From Burkholderia cepacia (GTDB lineage: Bacteria; Pseudomonadota; Gammaproteobacteria; Burkholderiales; Burkholderiaceae): DNA of 64,000 nt. Each line of letters starts with the position of its first letter. Positions within the stretch are counted from its first letter, which is position 1. Below, piece after piece: positions 34,157 through 43,712 of this stretch. A model generated the notes under the pieces. It was not told the origin of the DNA and did no database searches. It saw only the letters and a list, made by a program, of their open reading frames with translations. The position numbers were made by a program, and so were the translations under genes. The DNA lies in the NCBI RefSeq assembly GCF_029962485.1, contig NZ_CP073638.1, positions 2,356,001 to 2,420,000 of the forward strand. The letters run 5' to 3'.

Positions 34157-34927
34157 ATGGAAATGCAGGATCGAGAAGGGCCGGCGCGGCGCGTGGCCGA
34201 TGTCGTCGCCGAGCGGATCGAGCAGCTGATCGTCGACGGCGTGCTGAAGGCCGGGCAGGCGCTGCCGTCCGAGCGCCGGCTGACCGAGAAGCTCGGCGTG
34301 TCGCGCACGGCCGTGCGCGAAGGGATGAAGCTGCTGCACGCGCGCGGGATCATCGACACGATGCACGGCAAGGGCTCGTTCGTCGCGAGCCTGACCCCGC
34401 AGCGCGAGACCACGCCGATGATGCATCTGCTCGGCTCGCAGCCGCGCACGCTGTATGACCTGTTCGAGGTGCGCGGGATGCTCGAGGCCGAGGCTGCCCG
34501 GCTCGCGGCGTTGCGCGGCACGCCGGCCGATTTCATCCTGATCAGGCGTCGCTACGAGGAAATGACCGCGGCCGACGCGCAGGATCTCGACCCTGCCGCG
34601 CGTGCGAAGCTCGATCACGCGTTTCATCTCGCGATCTGCGAGGCGTCGCACAACCCGGTGCTCGTCAATACGCTGCAGTCGCTGACCGACCTGTTGCTCA
34701 GTTCGGTGTTCGCGTCGGTGAACAACCTCTATCACCGCGAACCGCTGAAGAAGCAGATCGACCGCCAGCACGCGCGGCTCTACAACGCGGTCACGGGGCG
34801 GCTGCCCGACCAGGCACGCAAGGCCGCGAGCGAACATATCCGCCAGTGCGTCGAGTATCTGCGCGAGATCGAGCAGGAGGAGCAGCGGCTCGTGCGTTCG
34901 ACGTTACGGCTCGAAGGGTGGACCTGA
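34157..34927 (+). CDS. glcC: GntR/FadR-family regulator of the glycolate operon
   Basis: 256 residues from ATG 34157 (ATG 34163 is also possible). An N-terminal GntR winged helix (VAERIEQLIVDGVLKAGQAL, LPSERRLTEKLGVSRTAVREG) is joined to a C-terminal all-helical FCD effector domain (MLEAEAARLAALR, KLDHAFHLAICEASHNPVL, EHIRQCVEYL), including the histidines and aspartate that usually bind a metal. Divergence from glcD, and two identical palindromes in the gap, support control of the glc operon in response to glycolate or a related acid. Confidence 0.9.
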   Translation: MEMQDREGPARRVADVVAERIEQLIVDGVLKAGQALPSERRLTEKLGVSRTAVREGMKLLHARGIIDTMHGKGSFVASLTPQRETTPMMHLLGSQPRTLYDLFEVRGMLEAEAARLAALRGTPADFILIRRRYEEMTAADAQDLDPAARAKLDHAFHLAICEASHNPVLVNTLQSLTDLLLSSVFASVNNLYHREPLKKQIDRQHARLYNAVTGRLPDQARKAASEHIRQCVEYLREIEQEEQRLVRSTLRLEGWT

Positions 34928-35114
34928 GCTAGCGCCGGTGCGTTTATGCGATGACATGAATCAAGCGAAGTGCGTCGACGATGCGGTTTGATTGGTTGTT
35001 GCATCATAATGTGATGTATTCGGCAGACGGCATCCTCGGATTTGCACGTTCGTGCAACGTGCGCCGTGTACCGTCGCATGTATTACGCCATCGATCCTGA
35101 CAGGAGGATGCTGC

Positions 35115-35612
35115 ATGTCGATTCCGAAGCATGGCGACGGGCCTGACGCCCGTGCCGACCCGATTCCGCATGAAGACCGCGCCGCGCTGCTGGCGACGCT
35201 CGACGAACTGCTGGAGGCCGAGCGCGCAGGCGCGCGTGTCGCTTCCGAAACGGCAGCCGAGGTGAGCGACGATCCGGAGCTGCATCGGCTGATCGCCCAT
35301 ATTCGCCAGGACGAGGCGCACTGGTGCAGCGTGCTCGTCGACGCGATCCGGTCGCTCGATGCGGTACCGACGCGCGCGACCGGCGCGTTCTACGAGAAGG
35401 CGATGACGATCGACGATCTGGCGGAGCGGATGGCATTCCTGAATCGTGGCCAGCGCTGGGTGGTCCGCAAGCTGCAGACGTTGCTGCCGACGCTCGCCGA
35501 TCGGGACATGCATCACGCACTGTCGTTGATGCTGGTGGCGCACGAGAAGAATATCGGGGCGGTCGATGTGCGGCTGCGCGGCGGAGCGGACGGGGCGCAA
35601 CCCGCGCCGTAA
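35115..35612 (+). CDS. Ferritin-like protein (DUF6306-like)
   Basis: 165 residues, mostly helical, with repeated Glu/His pairs (LEAERAGARVASE; HIRQDEAHWCS; AHEKNIG) of the kind seen in ferritin-like four-helix proteins. No catalytic activity is known for this group. A perfect AGGAGG site lies 8 bases before ATG 35115; the upstream in-frame ATG at 35052 is not supported. It is followed 35 bp later by the helicase gene on the same strand but there is no sign of a functional link. Confidence 0.7.
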   Translation: MSIPKHGDGPDARADPIPHEDRAALLATLDELLEAERAGARVASETAAEVSDDPELHRLIAHIRQDEAHWCSVLVDAIRSLDAVPTRATGAFYEKAMTIDDLAERMAFLNRGQRWVVRKLQTLLPTLADRDMHHALSLMLVAHEKNIGAVDVRLRGGADGAQPAP

Positions 35613-35647
35613 CCGCTAGAATTGCGGTTTTAGCCCGGAATACGTCC

Positions 35648-37105
35648 ATGTCCTTTGCCTCGCTTGGCCTGATCGAGCCGCTGCTGCGTAATCTGCAGGG
35701 CCTCAATTACCAGACACCTACGCCGGTGCAGGCCAAGGCGATCCCTGCCGTGCTGAGTGGCAAGGACGTCATGGCCGCGGCACAGACCGGCACGGGCAAA
35801 ACGGCCGGTTTTGCGCTGCCGCTGCTGCAACGGCTGGTGCAACACGGCCCGGCGGTGTCGAGCAACCGTGCGCGCGTGCTGGTGCTGGTGCCCACGCGTG
35901 AACTGGCCGAACAGGTGCTGCAAAGCTTCGTCGAGTACGGCAAAGGCCTCGATCTGCGTTTCCTGGCTGCCTACGGTGGCGTGAGCATCAATCCGCAGAT
36001 GATGAAGCTGCGCAAGGGCGTGGACGTGCTCGTCGCCACGCCGGGCCGTCTGCTCGACCTCAATCGCCAGAACGCGGTGCAGTTCGATCAGGTGCAGACG
36101 CTGGTGCTCGACGAAGCCGACCGCATGCTCGATCTCGGCTTTGCGCGCGAACTCGACGCCGTCTTCGCTGCGTTGCCGGCCCGGCGCCAGACGCTGCTGT
36201 TCTCCGCGACGTTTACCGACGATATCCGCGCGATGGCGGCCAACATTCTGCGCAGCCCGGTCGATATCAGCGTCAGCCAGCCCAATGCCACGGCCAGCAA
36301 GATCAAGCAGTGGGTGGTGACGGTCGACAAGCGGAACAAGCCCGATCTCTTCATGCACCTGGTGGCCGAGAACAACTGGGAGCACGCGCTGGTGTTCGTC
36401 AAGACTCGTGTCGGCGTGGATTACCTGGCGGCCATGCTCGATGAAGCGGGCTACGCGGTCGACACCATCCACGGCGACAAGCCGCAGCCCGCGCGCCTGC
36501 GTGCGCTGGAGCGCTTCAAGGCACGCGAAGTCCAGATGCTGGTCGCCACCGATGTGGCGGCGCGCGGGCTCGATATCGACGATCTGCCGCTGGTGATCAA
36601 CGTCGATCTGCCGATCGTCGCGCAGGACTATGTGCACCGTATCGGCCGTACCGGGCGCGCGGGCGCCAGCGGGGTGGCGGTGTCGCTGGTGTGTGCCGAC
36701 GAGGCGCCGCAACTGGCCGCGATCGAAGCGCTGATCCGGCAAACGCTGCGGCGTGAAGAAGAGCCGGGCTTCGAAGCCGAACACCGCGTGCCGGAAACGA
36801 GTGCGACCGGGCAGATCATCAAGAAGCCGAAAAAGCCGAAGAAACCCAAGGTGCAGCAGGCGGTGCCGGTTGCCAAGCAGGGGCCCGGCAAGAAGCCGCA
36901 CCCGCAAGGCGGTGAAAGCAAGCGCAAGCCTGCGACGCAGCATGCGAAGCCGGCCGGTAATGGACCGGACTACACGATCGGCAGCCCGTTCAGCGTGCAG
37001 AAGCCGCGCAGCAAACCTGCGGGCAAGGCAGGTGCGGGGGCGGGCAAGCCGGCCGGCAAATCGGCGGCGAAACCCGCTGGCGGTCGCGGCAAACGCCAAC
37101 CCTGA
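35648..37105 (+). CDS. rhlE: DEAD-box ATP-dependent RNA helicase RhlE
   Basis: 485 residues. The helicase core carries the Q motif (FASLGLIEPLL..YQTPTPVQ), motif I AQTGTGKT at 45-52, PTRELA, TPGRLLD, motif II DEAD at 155-158, SAT (FSATF), and C-terminal motifs V and VI (DVAARGLDI, YVHRIGRTGRAG). The last 110 residues form a basic, lysine/proline-rich tail (KKPKKPKKPK) typical of the RhlE group, used to bind RNA. It unwinds structured RNA in ribosome assembly and decay. The true start is 35648; a longer open frame overlaps the preceding gene. Confidence 0.95.
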   Translation: MSFASLGLIEPLLRNLQGLNYQTPTPVQAKAIPAVLSGKDVMAAAQTGTGKTAGFALPLLQRLVQHGPAVSSNRARVLVLVPTRELAEQVLQSFVEYGKGLDLRFLAAYGGVSINPQMMKLRKGVDVLVATPGRLLDLNRQNAVQFDQVQTLVLDEADRMLDLGFARELDAVFAALPARRQTLLFSATFTDDIRAMAANILRSPVDISVSQPNATASKIKQWVVTVDKRNKPDLFMHLVAENNWEHALVFVKTRVGVDYLAAMLDEAGYAVDTIHGDKPQPARLRALERFKAREVQMLVATDVAARGLDIDDLPLVINVDLPIVAQDYVHRIGRTGRAGASGVAVSLVCADEAPQLAAIEALIRQTLRREEEPGFEAEHRVPETSATGQIIKKPKKPKKPKVQQAVPVAKQGPGKKPHPQGGESKRKPATQHAKPAGNGPDYTIGSPFSVQKPRSKPAGKAGAGAGKPAGKSAAKPAGGRGKRQP

Positions 37106-37114
37106 TCCGGCATG

Positions 37115-37136
37115 AAAAAAGCCCGCCGAAGCGGGC
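37115..37136 (-). terminator. Intrinsic terminator of the sugar ABC operon
   Basis: GCCCGC and GCGGGC pair around CGAA (37121-37136); read on the minus strand the hairpin is followed by six T residues. It lies about 50 bp after the last permease gene and 10 bp after rhlE. Confidence 0.85.
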
Positions 37137-37184
37137 AACCTCACGATGCGGAGGGGGAGATACGAAAACGCGTCCGGCGCGCGT

Positions 37185-38036
37185 TCAGCCTTTCGTCGCG
37201 CCGAACGTGAGCCCCGCGACGAAATGCTTCTGCATCGCGAAGAACATCGCGACCGACGGCAGCGCCGCAAGGATCGACCCGGCCGAAACGAGATTCCACG
37301 ACGTCGTCCATTGTCCCTTCAGCGCGGCGACGCCCGCCGTGATCGGCGCGGCCTCATCGCCCTGCGTGAGACACAGCGCCCAGAAGTAATCGTTCCACAC
37401 GAACGTAAACACGAGAATCGCAAGCGCGGCCAACGCCGGCCGGATCAACGGCAGCACGATCCGCCAGAACACCGTCCATTCTCCGGCGCCTTCGATGCGC
37501 GCGGCCTCGATCAGCTCGAACGGCAACTGCTTGATGAAGTTGCGCAGGAACAGCGTGCAGAACCCGGTCTGAAACGCGACATGAAACAGGATCAGCGCAT
37601 CGACGGTGTTGAACACACCGAGCCTCAGCGACAGGTCGCGCACCGGAATCATCAACACCTGCACGGGCACGAAGTTGCCGGCGACGAACGTGCCGAACAG
37701 CGCGGTATTGCCGCGAAACCGGTAGGTCGCCAGCGCAAAGCCGGCCATCGCCGCGAGCGCGATCGAGCCGATCACCGACGGCACCGTGATCTGCACGCTG
37801 TTCCAGAAGTAATGCAGCATCGGTGACGTCGTCAGCGCGTCGCGGTAGTTCTCGACCATCGCGAAGTGCCGTGGCCACCCCCAGTAGTGGCCTTCGACGA
37901 GCTCCTCGGTCGAGCGCACCGACGTGACGAACACGGCGATCATCGGCATCAGCCAGATCAGTAATGCGACGGGCAGCGACAGCTTGTACAGCCGGCGCGA
38001 GACGGGCTTCCATTGGGCAACGGGCGTCGGAAACAT
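37185..38036 (-). CDS. Sugar ABC transporter permease (MalG type)
   Basis: 283 residues with six predicted membrane helices and the EAA loop EAARIEGAGEWTVFWRIVLP, which contacts the ATPase. The sequence is typical of the second CUT1-family permease (WNDYFWALCL near the C-terminus). It pairs with the MalF-type permease just upstream. Last gene of the operon, followed by a strong terminator. Confidence 0.92.
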   Translation of the reverse strand: MFPTPVAQWKPVSRRLYKLSLPVALLIWLMPMIAVFVTSVRSTEELVEGHYWGWPRHFAMVENYRDALTTSPMLHYFWNSVQITVPSVIGSIALAAMAGFALATYRFRGNTALFGTFVAGNFVPVQVLMIPVRDLSLRLGVFNTVDALILFHVAFQTGFCTLFLRNFIKQLPFELIEAARIEGAGEWTVFWRIVLPLIRPALAALAILVFTFVWNDYFWALCLTQGDEAAPITAGVAALKGQWTTSWNLVSAGSILAALPSVAMFFAMQKHFVAGLTFGATKG

Positions 38037-38057
38037 GATCGATGAATCCCCGGTAGG

Positions 38058-39002
38058 TCACTGCTCGTTGCGCAGCATGCGGCGCAACTGGAACACGATG
38101 TAGACGAGCATGATCGCGAACAGCACGACTGCGATCGACGCGGAATAGCCGAGCCGGTAGTACTTGATCGCCTGGTCGTACATGTAATACGCGAGCACGG
38201 TCGAACTCTCGAACGGGCCGCCGCTCGTCATGACCGAGATCAGGTCGAAGCTGCGCAGCGCGCCGATCACCGTGACGACGATCGCCATGAACGTGGTCGG
38301 CCGCAGCTGTGGCAGCACGACGTGCCACAGCAGCGCGAAGCCGCGCGCACCTTCCATCCGCGCGGCCTCGATCTGTTCCGGGTTGATCGACGTGAGACCG
38401 GTCAGGTACAGGATCATGCAGTACGCCGTTTGCGGCCACAGCGCGGCGAACACGATGCCGAGCGTCGCGTAGCGCGCGTCGCCGAGCACCGGGATGCCGT
38501 GCCCCGCGATCAGCGCAAGCAGCCCGAACGTCGGATCGTAGAACCACGAGAAGATCAGGCCGACGACCACGCCGGACAGCACGAACGGCGCGAAGAACAG
38601 CGATTTTACGAGCCGGATGCCGCCGACCGCCTGGTTCAGGTACAACGCGAGCGCAAGCCCGAGCGGCGGCGCGAGCATGAAGAGCACGAGCCAGATCACG
38701 TTGTTGCGCAGCGCCGTGTAGAACGTCGGCGCTTGCAGCAGCTCGGCATAGTTCGCGAGGCCGACAAACGTGCGTTCGGTCATCCCGTCCCAGTTGTACA
38801 GGCTCAGCCACAGCGTCGACAGGATCGGCCAGATCACATAGACGGCAACCATTGCGCAGGCCGGCGCGAGAAACAGCCACGCGGCGCGTCGTTGCCGCCG
38901 CACGGCGGGCGACGGGCGGCGCGCGGGCAACGCGGTGGCGGATGTTCCGCGCGGCGGCGGCGCGGTGCCGGCGGGCGGGGTGGACGTGATCGGACTGGAC
39001 AC
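38058..39002 (-). CDS. Sugar ABC transporter permease (MalF type)
   Basis: 314 residues from GTG 39002, chosen because AGGAGG lies 6 bases upstream; a GTG at 39032 would add ten residues. A proline-rich cytoplasmic N-terminus (about 40 residues) is followed by six membrane helices and the EAA loop EAARMEGARGFALLWHVVLP. CUT1-family importer subunit, forming a heterodimer with the next gene product. Confidence 0.92.
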   Translation of the reverse strand: MSSPITSTPPAGTAPPPRGTSATALPARRPSPAVRRQRRAAWLFLAPACAMVAVYVIWPILSTLWLSLYNWDGMTERTFVGLANYAELLQAPTFYTALRNNVIWLVLFMLAPPLGLALALYLNQAVGGIRLVKSLFFAPFVLSGVVVGLIFSWFYDPTFGLLALIAGHGIPVLGDARYATLGIVFAALWPQTAYCMILYLTGLTSINPEQIEAARMEGARGFALLWHVVLPQLRPTTFMAIVVTVIGALRSFDLISVMTSGGPFESSTVLAYYMYDQAIKYYRLGYSASIAVVLFAIMLVYIVFQLRRMLRNEQ

Positions 39003-39056
39003 GGCAAGCCTCCTGAACGGACGCGGCGGCACGCGGCCGCCGGTTGGGTCACGCGG

Positions 39057-40316
39057 TCACTTCTTGTAGATCCGCTTGCGGGTCTGTTCGAGTTGCGCGA
39101 GCACCGTATCGAGCTGCGCGGGATTCGCGAGGAACTGCTGCATGCCCTTCATCCCCTCGTCGGCCATTTCCTTCGTCATGTCGCGGTCGTAGAACTGCGC
39201 GACGCCGCCCTTCGTATCGGCGAGGATCCGGAAGCCGATGCGCGAAATCGGATCGGCCGGCTCGGGCGACTTGCTGTTCGCCGACAGCGAGCCGAGGCCT
39301 TCCGCGAGCTTCGCGCCCATCTCGGGCGTTTCGACGAACGCGAGGAACGTGTGCGCATCGGCCTTGTTCTTCGCCTTCGTCGGGATGTGCAGCGATTCGA
39401 CCGGGCCGTCCTCGGCGGTCGGCACCTTCGGGTCGATGACCGGGAAGCGGTAGTAGCCCATTTCCTGCTTCACGTTCGGCGGAAAGCCCGCCGCGATGAA
39501 GGTGCCCATCAGCATCATCGCGGCCTTGCCCTGGAACAGGAACGGCTGCGCGCCGTCGAGATCGTAGGACAGCGCGTTGTCGATGAAGTAGCCGGCATCG
39601 ATCAGCGATTTCCAGGTCGTGTAGACCTTCTTCACGCGCGGGTCGGTGTACGGCACGTCGCCCGCCATCAACTGCTGGTGGAATGCGTTGCCGTTCAGGC
39701 GCAGGTCGAGATAGTCGAACCAGCCGGCGAGCGTCCACGCGTCGCGGCCGCCGATCGCGACCGGCGTGATGCCTGCGGCCTTCAGCTTCTTGCACGCGTC
39801 GAGAAACTGGTCCCAGGTCTTCGGTTCGTCGGCGATGCCGACCTTGCGGAACAGGTCCTTGCGGTAGAACAGGCCCCACGAGTAGTAGACGGTCGGCGCC
39901 GCGTACTGTTTGCCGTTGTACGACGATGCGTCGCGCGTCGACGCATACATCGCGCCCCAGCCATTTTTTGTCCAGTCGCCGCTCAGGTCCTCGAACAGCC
40001 CGCGCTTCGCGTAGTACGCCATCCGCTCGCCCGCGTGCCAGTTCACGACGTCCGGCGCGACGGTCGTCAGCCACGCGGGGAGCTGCACCTTGTACGCTTC
40101 CTCGTCGACGAAGGTCGCCTTCACGTCGATGTCGGGATGGGCCTTGTGGAATGCATCGAGCGTCGATTGCCAGACCGCGCGCTGGCTCGCGCCCTTGAAC
40201 GCGATGTTGATGGTCAGCGTGCCGGCATCGGCGGGCGCCGTCATGGCGAGCGATGCGAAGGCGACGGCGGCGGCCGTGGCGAGCCGGGCGGCGGCGCGAA
40301 GGGGGCGATGTGTCAT
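39057..40316 (-). CDS. Sugar ABC transporter solute-binding protein
   Basis: 419 residues with a Sec signal peptide (MTHRPLRAAARLATAAAVAF.., cleavage probably after ADA near residue 31). The mature protein is a CUT1-type periplasmic binding protein (TINIAFKGASQRAVWQSTLDAF, PAWLTTVAPDVVNWHAGER, GLFYRKDLFRKVGI). A GGAGA site precedes the ATG. Together with the GH42 enzyme in the same operon the ligand is probably a galactose-containing oligosaccharide; that is inference from context. Confidence 0.92.
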   Translation of the reverse strand: MTHRPLRAAARLATAAAVAFASLAMTAPADAGTLTINIAFKGASQRAVWQSTLDAFHKAHPDIDVKATFVDEEAYKVQLPAWLTTVAPDVVNWHAGERMAYYAKRGLFEDLSGDWTKNGWGAMYASTRDASSYNGKQYAAPTVYYSWGLFYRKDLFRKVGIADEPKTWDQFLDACKKLKAAGITPVAIGGRDAWTLAGWFDYLDLRLNGNAFHQQLMAGDVPYTDPRVKKVYTTWKSLIDAGYFIDNALSYDLDGAQPFLFQGKAAMMLMGTFIAAGFPPNVKQEMGYYRFPVIDPKVPTAEDGPVESLHIPTKAKNKADAHTFLAFVETPEMGAKLAEGLGSLSANSKSPEPADPISRIGFRILADTKGGVAQFYDRDMTKEMADEGMKGMQQFLANPAQLDTVLAQLEQTRKRIYKK

Positions 40317-40378
40317 GGTGTCTCCAGTCCTGTGTGTCGTTGTGCGTGACCGGCACGTCGTGGCGCCGGTGGCGGGGG

Positions 40379-42364
40379 CTACGAACGGCTTCGATACACG
40401 GCTACGTCCTGCGGCTCGACCTGCGCGGCGCCGAGCACGAACGCCGACGGCGGCACCGCGTCGATCGTGTGCGGCGCGGTGCCATAGTTGAAAACGTAGG
40501 TCAGGCCACCGCGCCGGCTCACGCGCACGCCGTCGCCGAGCGGCGTCGGCACGAGGCCCGCTTCGGCCGCGACGTCGGCGAACAGCTTCGCGGTGGTTGC
40601 ATCGTCGAACAGCGCGGCCCAGTAGTGCAGCGCGCCATGTGACACGCAGGCCGGATGACCGTCGGCGAAGCGTGCGCGCACGACGCTGCGCGTGTCGTCG
40701 TGCAGCTCGACGAAGTCGCGCCAGTGGCGCGCGTCGCCCGCGAGCGGCGAACCGTCGCGCAGCGTGCCGTCGATTCGCTCGGCCACGTTCGGCCGCAGCG
40801 ATTCGACGCGCCACACGCGCACCGGCAGGATCGACGCGAGCGCGCCAGGCGGCAGCGTCGGCGGAATCTGCAGGTCGACTGTCTTCGAACCGGTACGCGG
40901 CCCGAACACCGCATGCGCACCCGAGGCGGCGAGCCGTGCCGCGAAATCGTCCGGCACGACGGGCAGCGGCGGCACCACAACGAGACGGTAGCCGTCGAGC
41001 GGCGCGTGCACTGAGATGATGTCGACGTCGAGGCCGAGCGAGCGCAGCGCCGAGTAGTACTCGAACGCGAAGCGCGGGTAGTGGAAATCGGCGCCTTGCG
41101 GCTGCACTTCGAACAGCCACTTCGCTTCGTAATCGAAGACGAGCGCGACCGGTGCGCGCACCGGGCCGTCCGCATCCGCGCCGGCGTCGTGTACGGAAGC
41201 GATCTCGCGCGCGACGCGCTGCGCCTCGCGGCCGCCTTCGTCGAGCTGGTTGTCCGGCGTGTTCAGGCCCGCGTGCATCTGCTCCTGCGCGAACGGCGCC
41301 TGCCGCCAGCGGAAGTACGACACGCAGCCGGCGCCGTGCGCGAACGCTTCCCAGCTCCACAGGCGCACCATGCCCGACAGCGGCGCGGGGTTCCACTGCG
41401 CCCAGTTCACGGGGCCCGGCTGCTGCTCCATCACCCAGAACGGCAGCTTCGACATGCCGCGATACAGGTCGTGATTGAACGACGCGAAATCGGGATGGCC
41501 GGTGCGCAGCCAGCGCGCCTTCACGTCGGGTGCGAACCATTGCTCTTCGAGCGCGCCGAGCGGGTAGCTGTCCCAGGTCGCGATGTCGAGGTCGCGTGCG
41601 ACCTCGTAGTGGTCGAACTCGGTGAACAGCTGCATGAAGTTGTGCGCGACGGGCCGACCCGGCGAATGCGCGCGGATCACGTCGACCTGCATCCGGTGAT
41701 AACGCGCGACTTCATCGGATGCGAAGCGCCGGTAGTCGAGGCGATGCGACGGATGGGCCTCGGTCACGGTGCCGACAGGCGCGTCGACTTCGTCGAAATG
41801 GCGATACTCCATGCTCCAGAACACGGTGCCCCATGCGCGGTTCAGCGCGTCGATCGTGCCGTAGCGCGCCTTCAGCCATGCGCGGAAGCGCACGAGCGCG
41901 GCCGGCGAGTAGCTGACGACCGTCTGGTGGCAGCCGAGTTCGTTGTCGGTTTGCCAGTAACGCACGGCCGGGTGGCGGCCGTAGCGTTCGGCGACCGCCG
42001 TGCAGATTTGCCGCGACGCTTCGAGATAGGTCGGCGACGAGAAGTCGTAATGGCGGCGCGAGCCGAACGCGCGCGGCCGGCCGTCCGCGCCGATCGCGAG
42101 GATGTCGGGATGGCGGTCGACCAGCCATTTCGGCGGCGTCGCGGTCGGCGTGCACATCACGATCTCGAGGCCGGCCGCGCCGAGCACATCGACCGCGCGA
42201 TCGAGCCAGCCCCAGTCGTATTCGCCCGGCGACGGCTCGATCCGGCTCCACGCGAATTCGGCGATCCGCACCTGCTCGATGCCGAGCGCTTTCATCCGGC
42301 GGGCATCATCGGCCCACATCGATTCCGGCCAGTGTTCCGGGTAGTAGCAAACTCCGAGGCGCAT
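40379..42364 (-). CDS. GH42 beta-galactosidase
   Basis: 661 residues. The N-terminal TIM barrel starts LGVCYYPEHWPE; the predicted acid/base Glu is E142 in QTDNELG and the nucleophile is E313 in FWVMEQQPGPVNW. A trimerisation domain and a small C-terminal beta domain follow. There is no signal peptide, so it acts in the cytoplasm on imported oligosaccharides. AAGGA lies 6 bases before the ATG. It sits between the ATPase and binding-protein genes of the importer operon, so import and hydrolysis are co-expressed. Confidence 0.93.
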   Translation of the reverse strand: MRLGVCYYPEHWPESMWADDARRMKALGIEQVRIAEFAWSRIEPSPGEYDWGWLDRAVDVLGAAGLEIVMCTPTATPPKWLVDRHPDILAIGADGRPRAFGSRRHYDFSSPTYLEASRQICTAVAERYGRHPAVRYWQTDNELGCHQTVVSYSPAALVRFRAWLKARYGTIDALNRAWGTVFWSMEYRHFDEVDAPVGTVTEAHPSHRLDYRRFASDEVARYHRMQVDVIRAHSPGRPVAHNFMQLFTEFDHYEVARDLDIATWDSYPLGALEEQWFAPDVKARWLRTGHPDFASFNHDLYRGMSKLPFWVMEQQPGPVNWAQWNPAPLSGMVRLWSWEAFAHGAGCVSYFRWRQAPFAQEQMHAGLNTPDNQLDEGGREAQRVAREIASVHDAGADADGPVRAPVALVFDYEAKWLFEVQPQGADFHYPRFAFEYYSALRSLGLDVDIISVHAPLDGYRLVVVPPLPVVPDDFAARLAASGAHAVFGPRTGSKTVDLQIPPTLPPGALASILPVRVWRVESLRPNVAERIDGTLRDGSPLAGDARHWRDFVELHDDTRSVVRARFADGHPACVSHGALHYWAALFDDATTAKLFADVAAEAGLVPTPLGDGVRVSRRGGLTYVFNYGTAPHTIDAVPPSAFVLGAAQVEPQDVAVYRSRS

Positions 42365-42372
42365 GCCGATCC

Positions 42373-43524
42373 TTATGCGTAGTGGTGGTGGACGAGGACG
42401 TCGGTGCACGCGGGCACCGCGCGGCCGTCTTCGGTGAAGAGATGGCAGGCCGAGCCCGGCGCATGTAGGTGCACGCGCTCGCCGGTGCGCACCTGCGCGT
42501 CGCCGGGTACTTTCGCGATCAGCGGTGCGCCGCCGGGCGTGTCGAGGTGCACATAGGTCTGTTCGCCGAGGCGTTCGACGAGTGCGACGTCGCGCGCGAG
42601 CGTGGTCGCGTCGGGCGCGGTGCCGAGCGTCAGGTGTTCGGGGCGAATGCCGAGCGTCACGGCCACGCCGGCGCCGAGTGCCGAGCCGTCGCGTGGCAGC
42701 GTGAAGGTTTCGCCGGACGTCACGAGCGTGACGGTCGTGCGATGTGCGTCGCGCGTTGTGACGACGGCCGGCAGGAAGTTCATGCGCGGCGAGCCGATGA
42801 AGCCCGCGACGAAGCGGCTGGCCGGATGGTGGTAGAGGTCGAGCGGCGCGCCGACCTGCGCGATGCTGCCGTGCTGCGCGGTGTCCGCGCCGGCGTGCAG
42901 CAGCACGATCTTGTCGGCGAGCGTCATCGCCTCGGTCTGGTCGTGGGTCACGTAGACGACGCTCGCGCGTTCGAACTGCCGGTGCAGCCGCGCGATCTCG
43001 ATGCGGGTCTGGCCGCGCAGCGCCGCGTCGAGATTCGACAGCGGTTCGTCGAAGAGAAACACGCCGGGCTCGCGCACGATCGCGCGGCCGATCGCGACGC
43101 GCTGCCGCTGGCCGCCCGACAGCGCCTTCGGCTTGCGCTCGAGCAGTGTGTCGAGTTGCAGGATGCGTGCGGCGTCGCGCACCTTGCGGTCGATCTCGGC
43201 CTTTGGCACGCGTGCGAGCTTCAGTCCGAACGCCATGTTCTCGTACACCGTCATGTGCGGAAACAGCGCGTAGCTCTGGAACACCATCGCGACGCCGCGC
43301 TCGGCGGCCGGCACGTCGTCGACGCGGCGGCCGTCGATCGACAGCTCGCCCGCGCTCAGATCCTCGAGGCCGGCAATCATGCGCAGCAACGTCGACTTGC
43401 CGCATCCGGACGGCCCGAGGAACACGCAGAACTCGTGCGCGCCGATCTCCAGATCGACGTCGCGAATGACCGGCGCGTGATCGCCATAGGCTTTCTGCAC
43501 GCGCCGCATCGAGATGCTCGCCAT
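42373..43524 (-). CDS. Sugar ABC transporter ATP-binding protein (MalK/UgpC type)
   Basis: 383 residues from ATG 43524, which has a GGAGA site; the frame extends upstream across the LacI operator without homology. Walker A GPSGCGKST at 37-45, Q-loop VFQSYALFPHMTVYENMAFG, signature LSGGQ at 135-139, Walker B FLFDEP at 156-161 and H-loop YVTHDQTEAM. A C-terminal TOBE/OB domain (about 240-383) is the usual MalK-type regulatory part. Unusually the ATPase gene leads the operon, 8 bp before the GH42 gene. Confidence 0.93.
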   Translation of the reverse strand: MASISMRRVQKAYGDHAPVIRDVDLEIGAHEFCVFLGPSGCGKSTLLRMIAGLEDLSAGELSIDGRRVDDVPAAERGVAMVFQSYALFPHMTVYENMAFGLKLARVPKAEIDRKVRDAARILQLDTLLERKPKALSGGQRQRVAIGRAIVREPGVFLFDEPLSNLDAALRGQTRIEIARLHRQFERASVVYVTHDQTEAMTLADKIVLLHAGADTAQHGSIAQVGAPLDLYHHPASRFVAGFIGSPRMNFLPAVVTTRDAHRTTVTLVTSGETFTLPRDGSALGAGVAVTLGIRPEHLTLGTAPDATTLARDVALVERLGEQTYVHLDTPGGAPLIAKVPGDAQVRTGERVHLHAPGSACHLFTEDGRAVPACTDVLVHHHYA

Positions 43525-43562
43525 TGTCTCCGCTCCATGTTTTAATGCGCCGTACTGCTTGA

Positions 43563-43574
43563 TTAAGCGCTTAA
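43563..43574. promoter_or_regulatory. LacI-family operator
   Basis: TTAAGCGCTTAA, a perfect 12-bp palindrome with the central CG step typical of LacI-family sites. It lies 39 bp upstream of the ATPase start and 139 bp upstream of the divergent LacI-type gene. Confidence 0.75.
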
Positions 43575-43712
43575 CCATCGCGATCAAAAAAAGGGGCGAT
43601 GCGATCGCGGCCGAGTCGCGCCCGTCGGACGGGCGGCAAGGTGTGCGGCGATAGTGCGCCGCTTCGGTGAGCGAAGCAAATACTGGATCAACGTCTCATA
43701 TAGTGAGCAAAC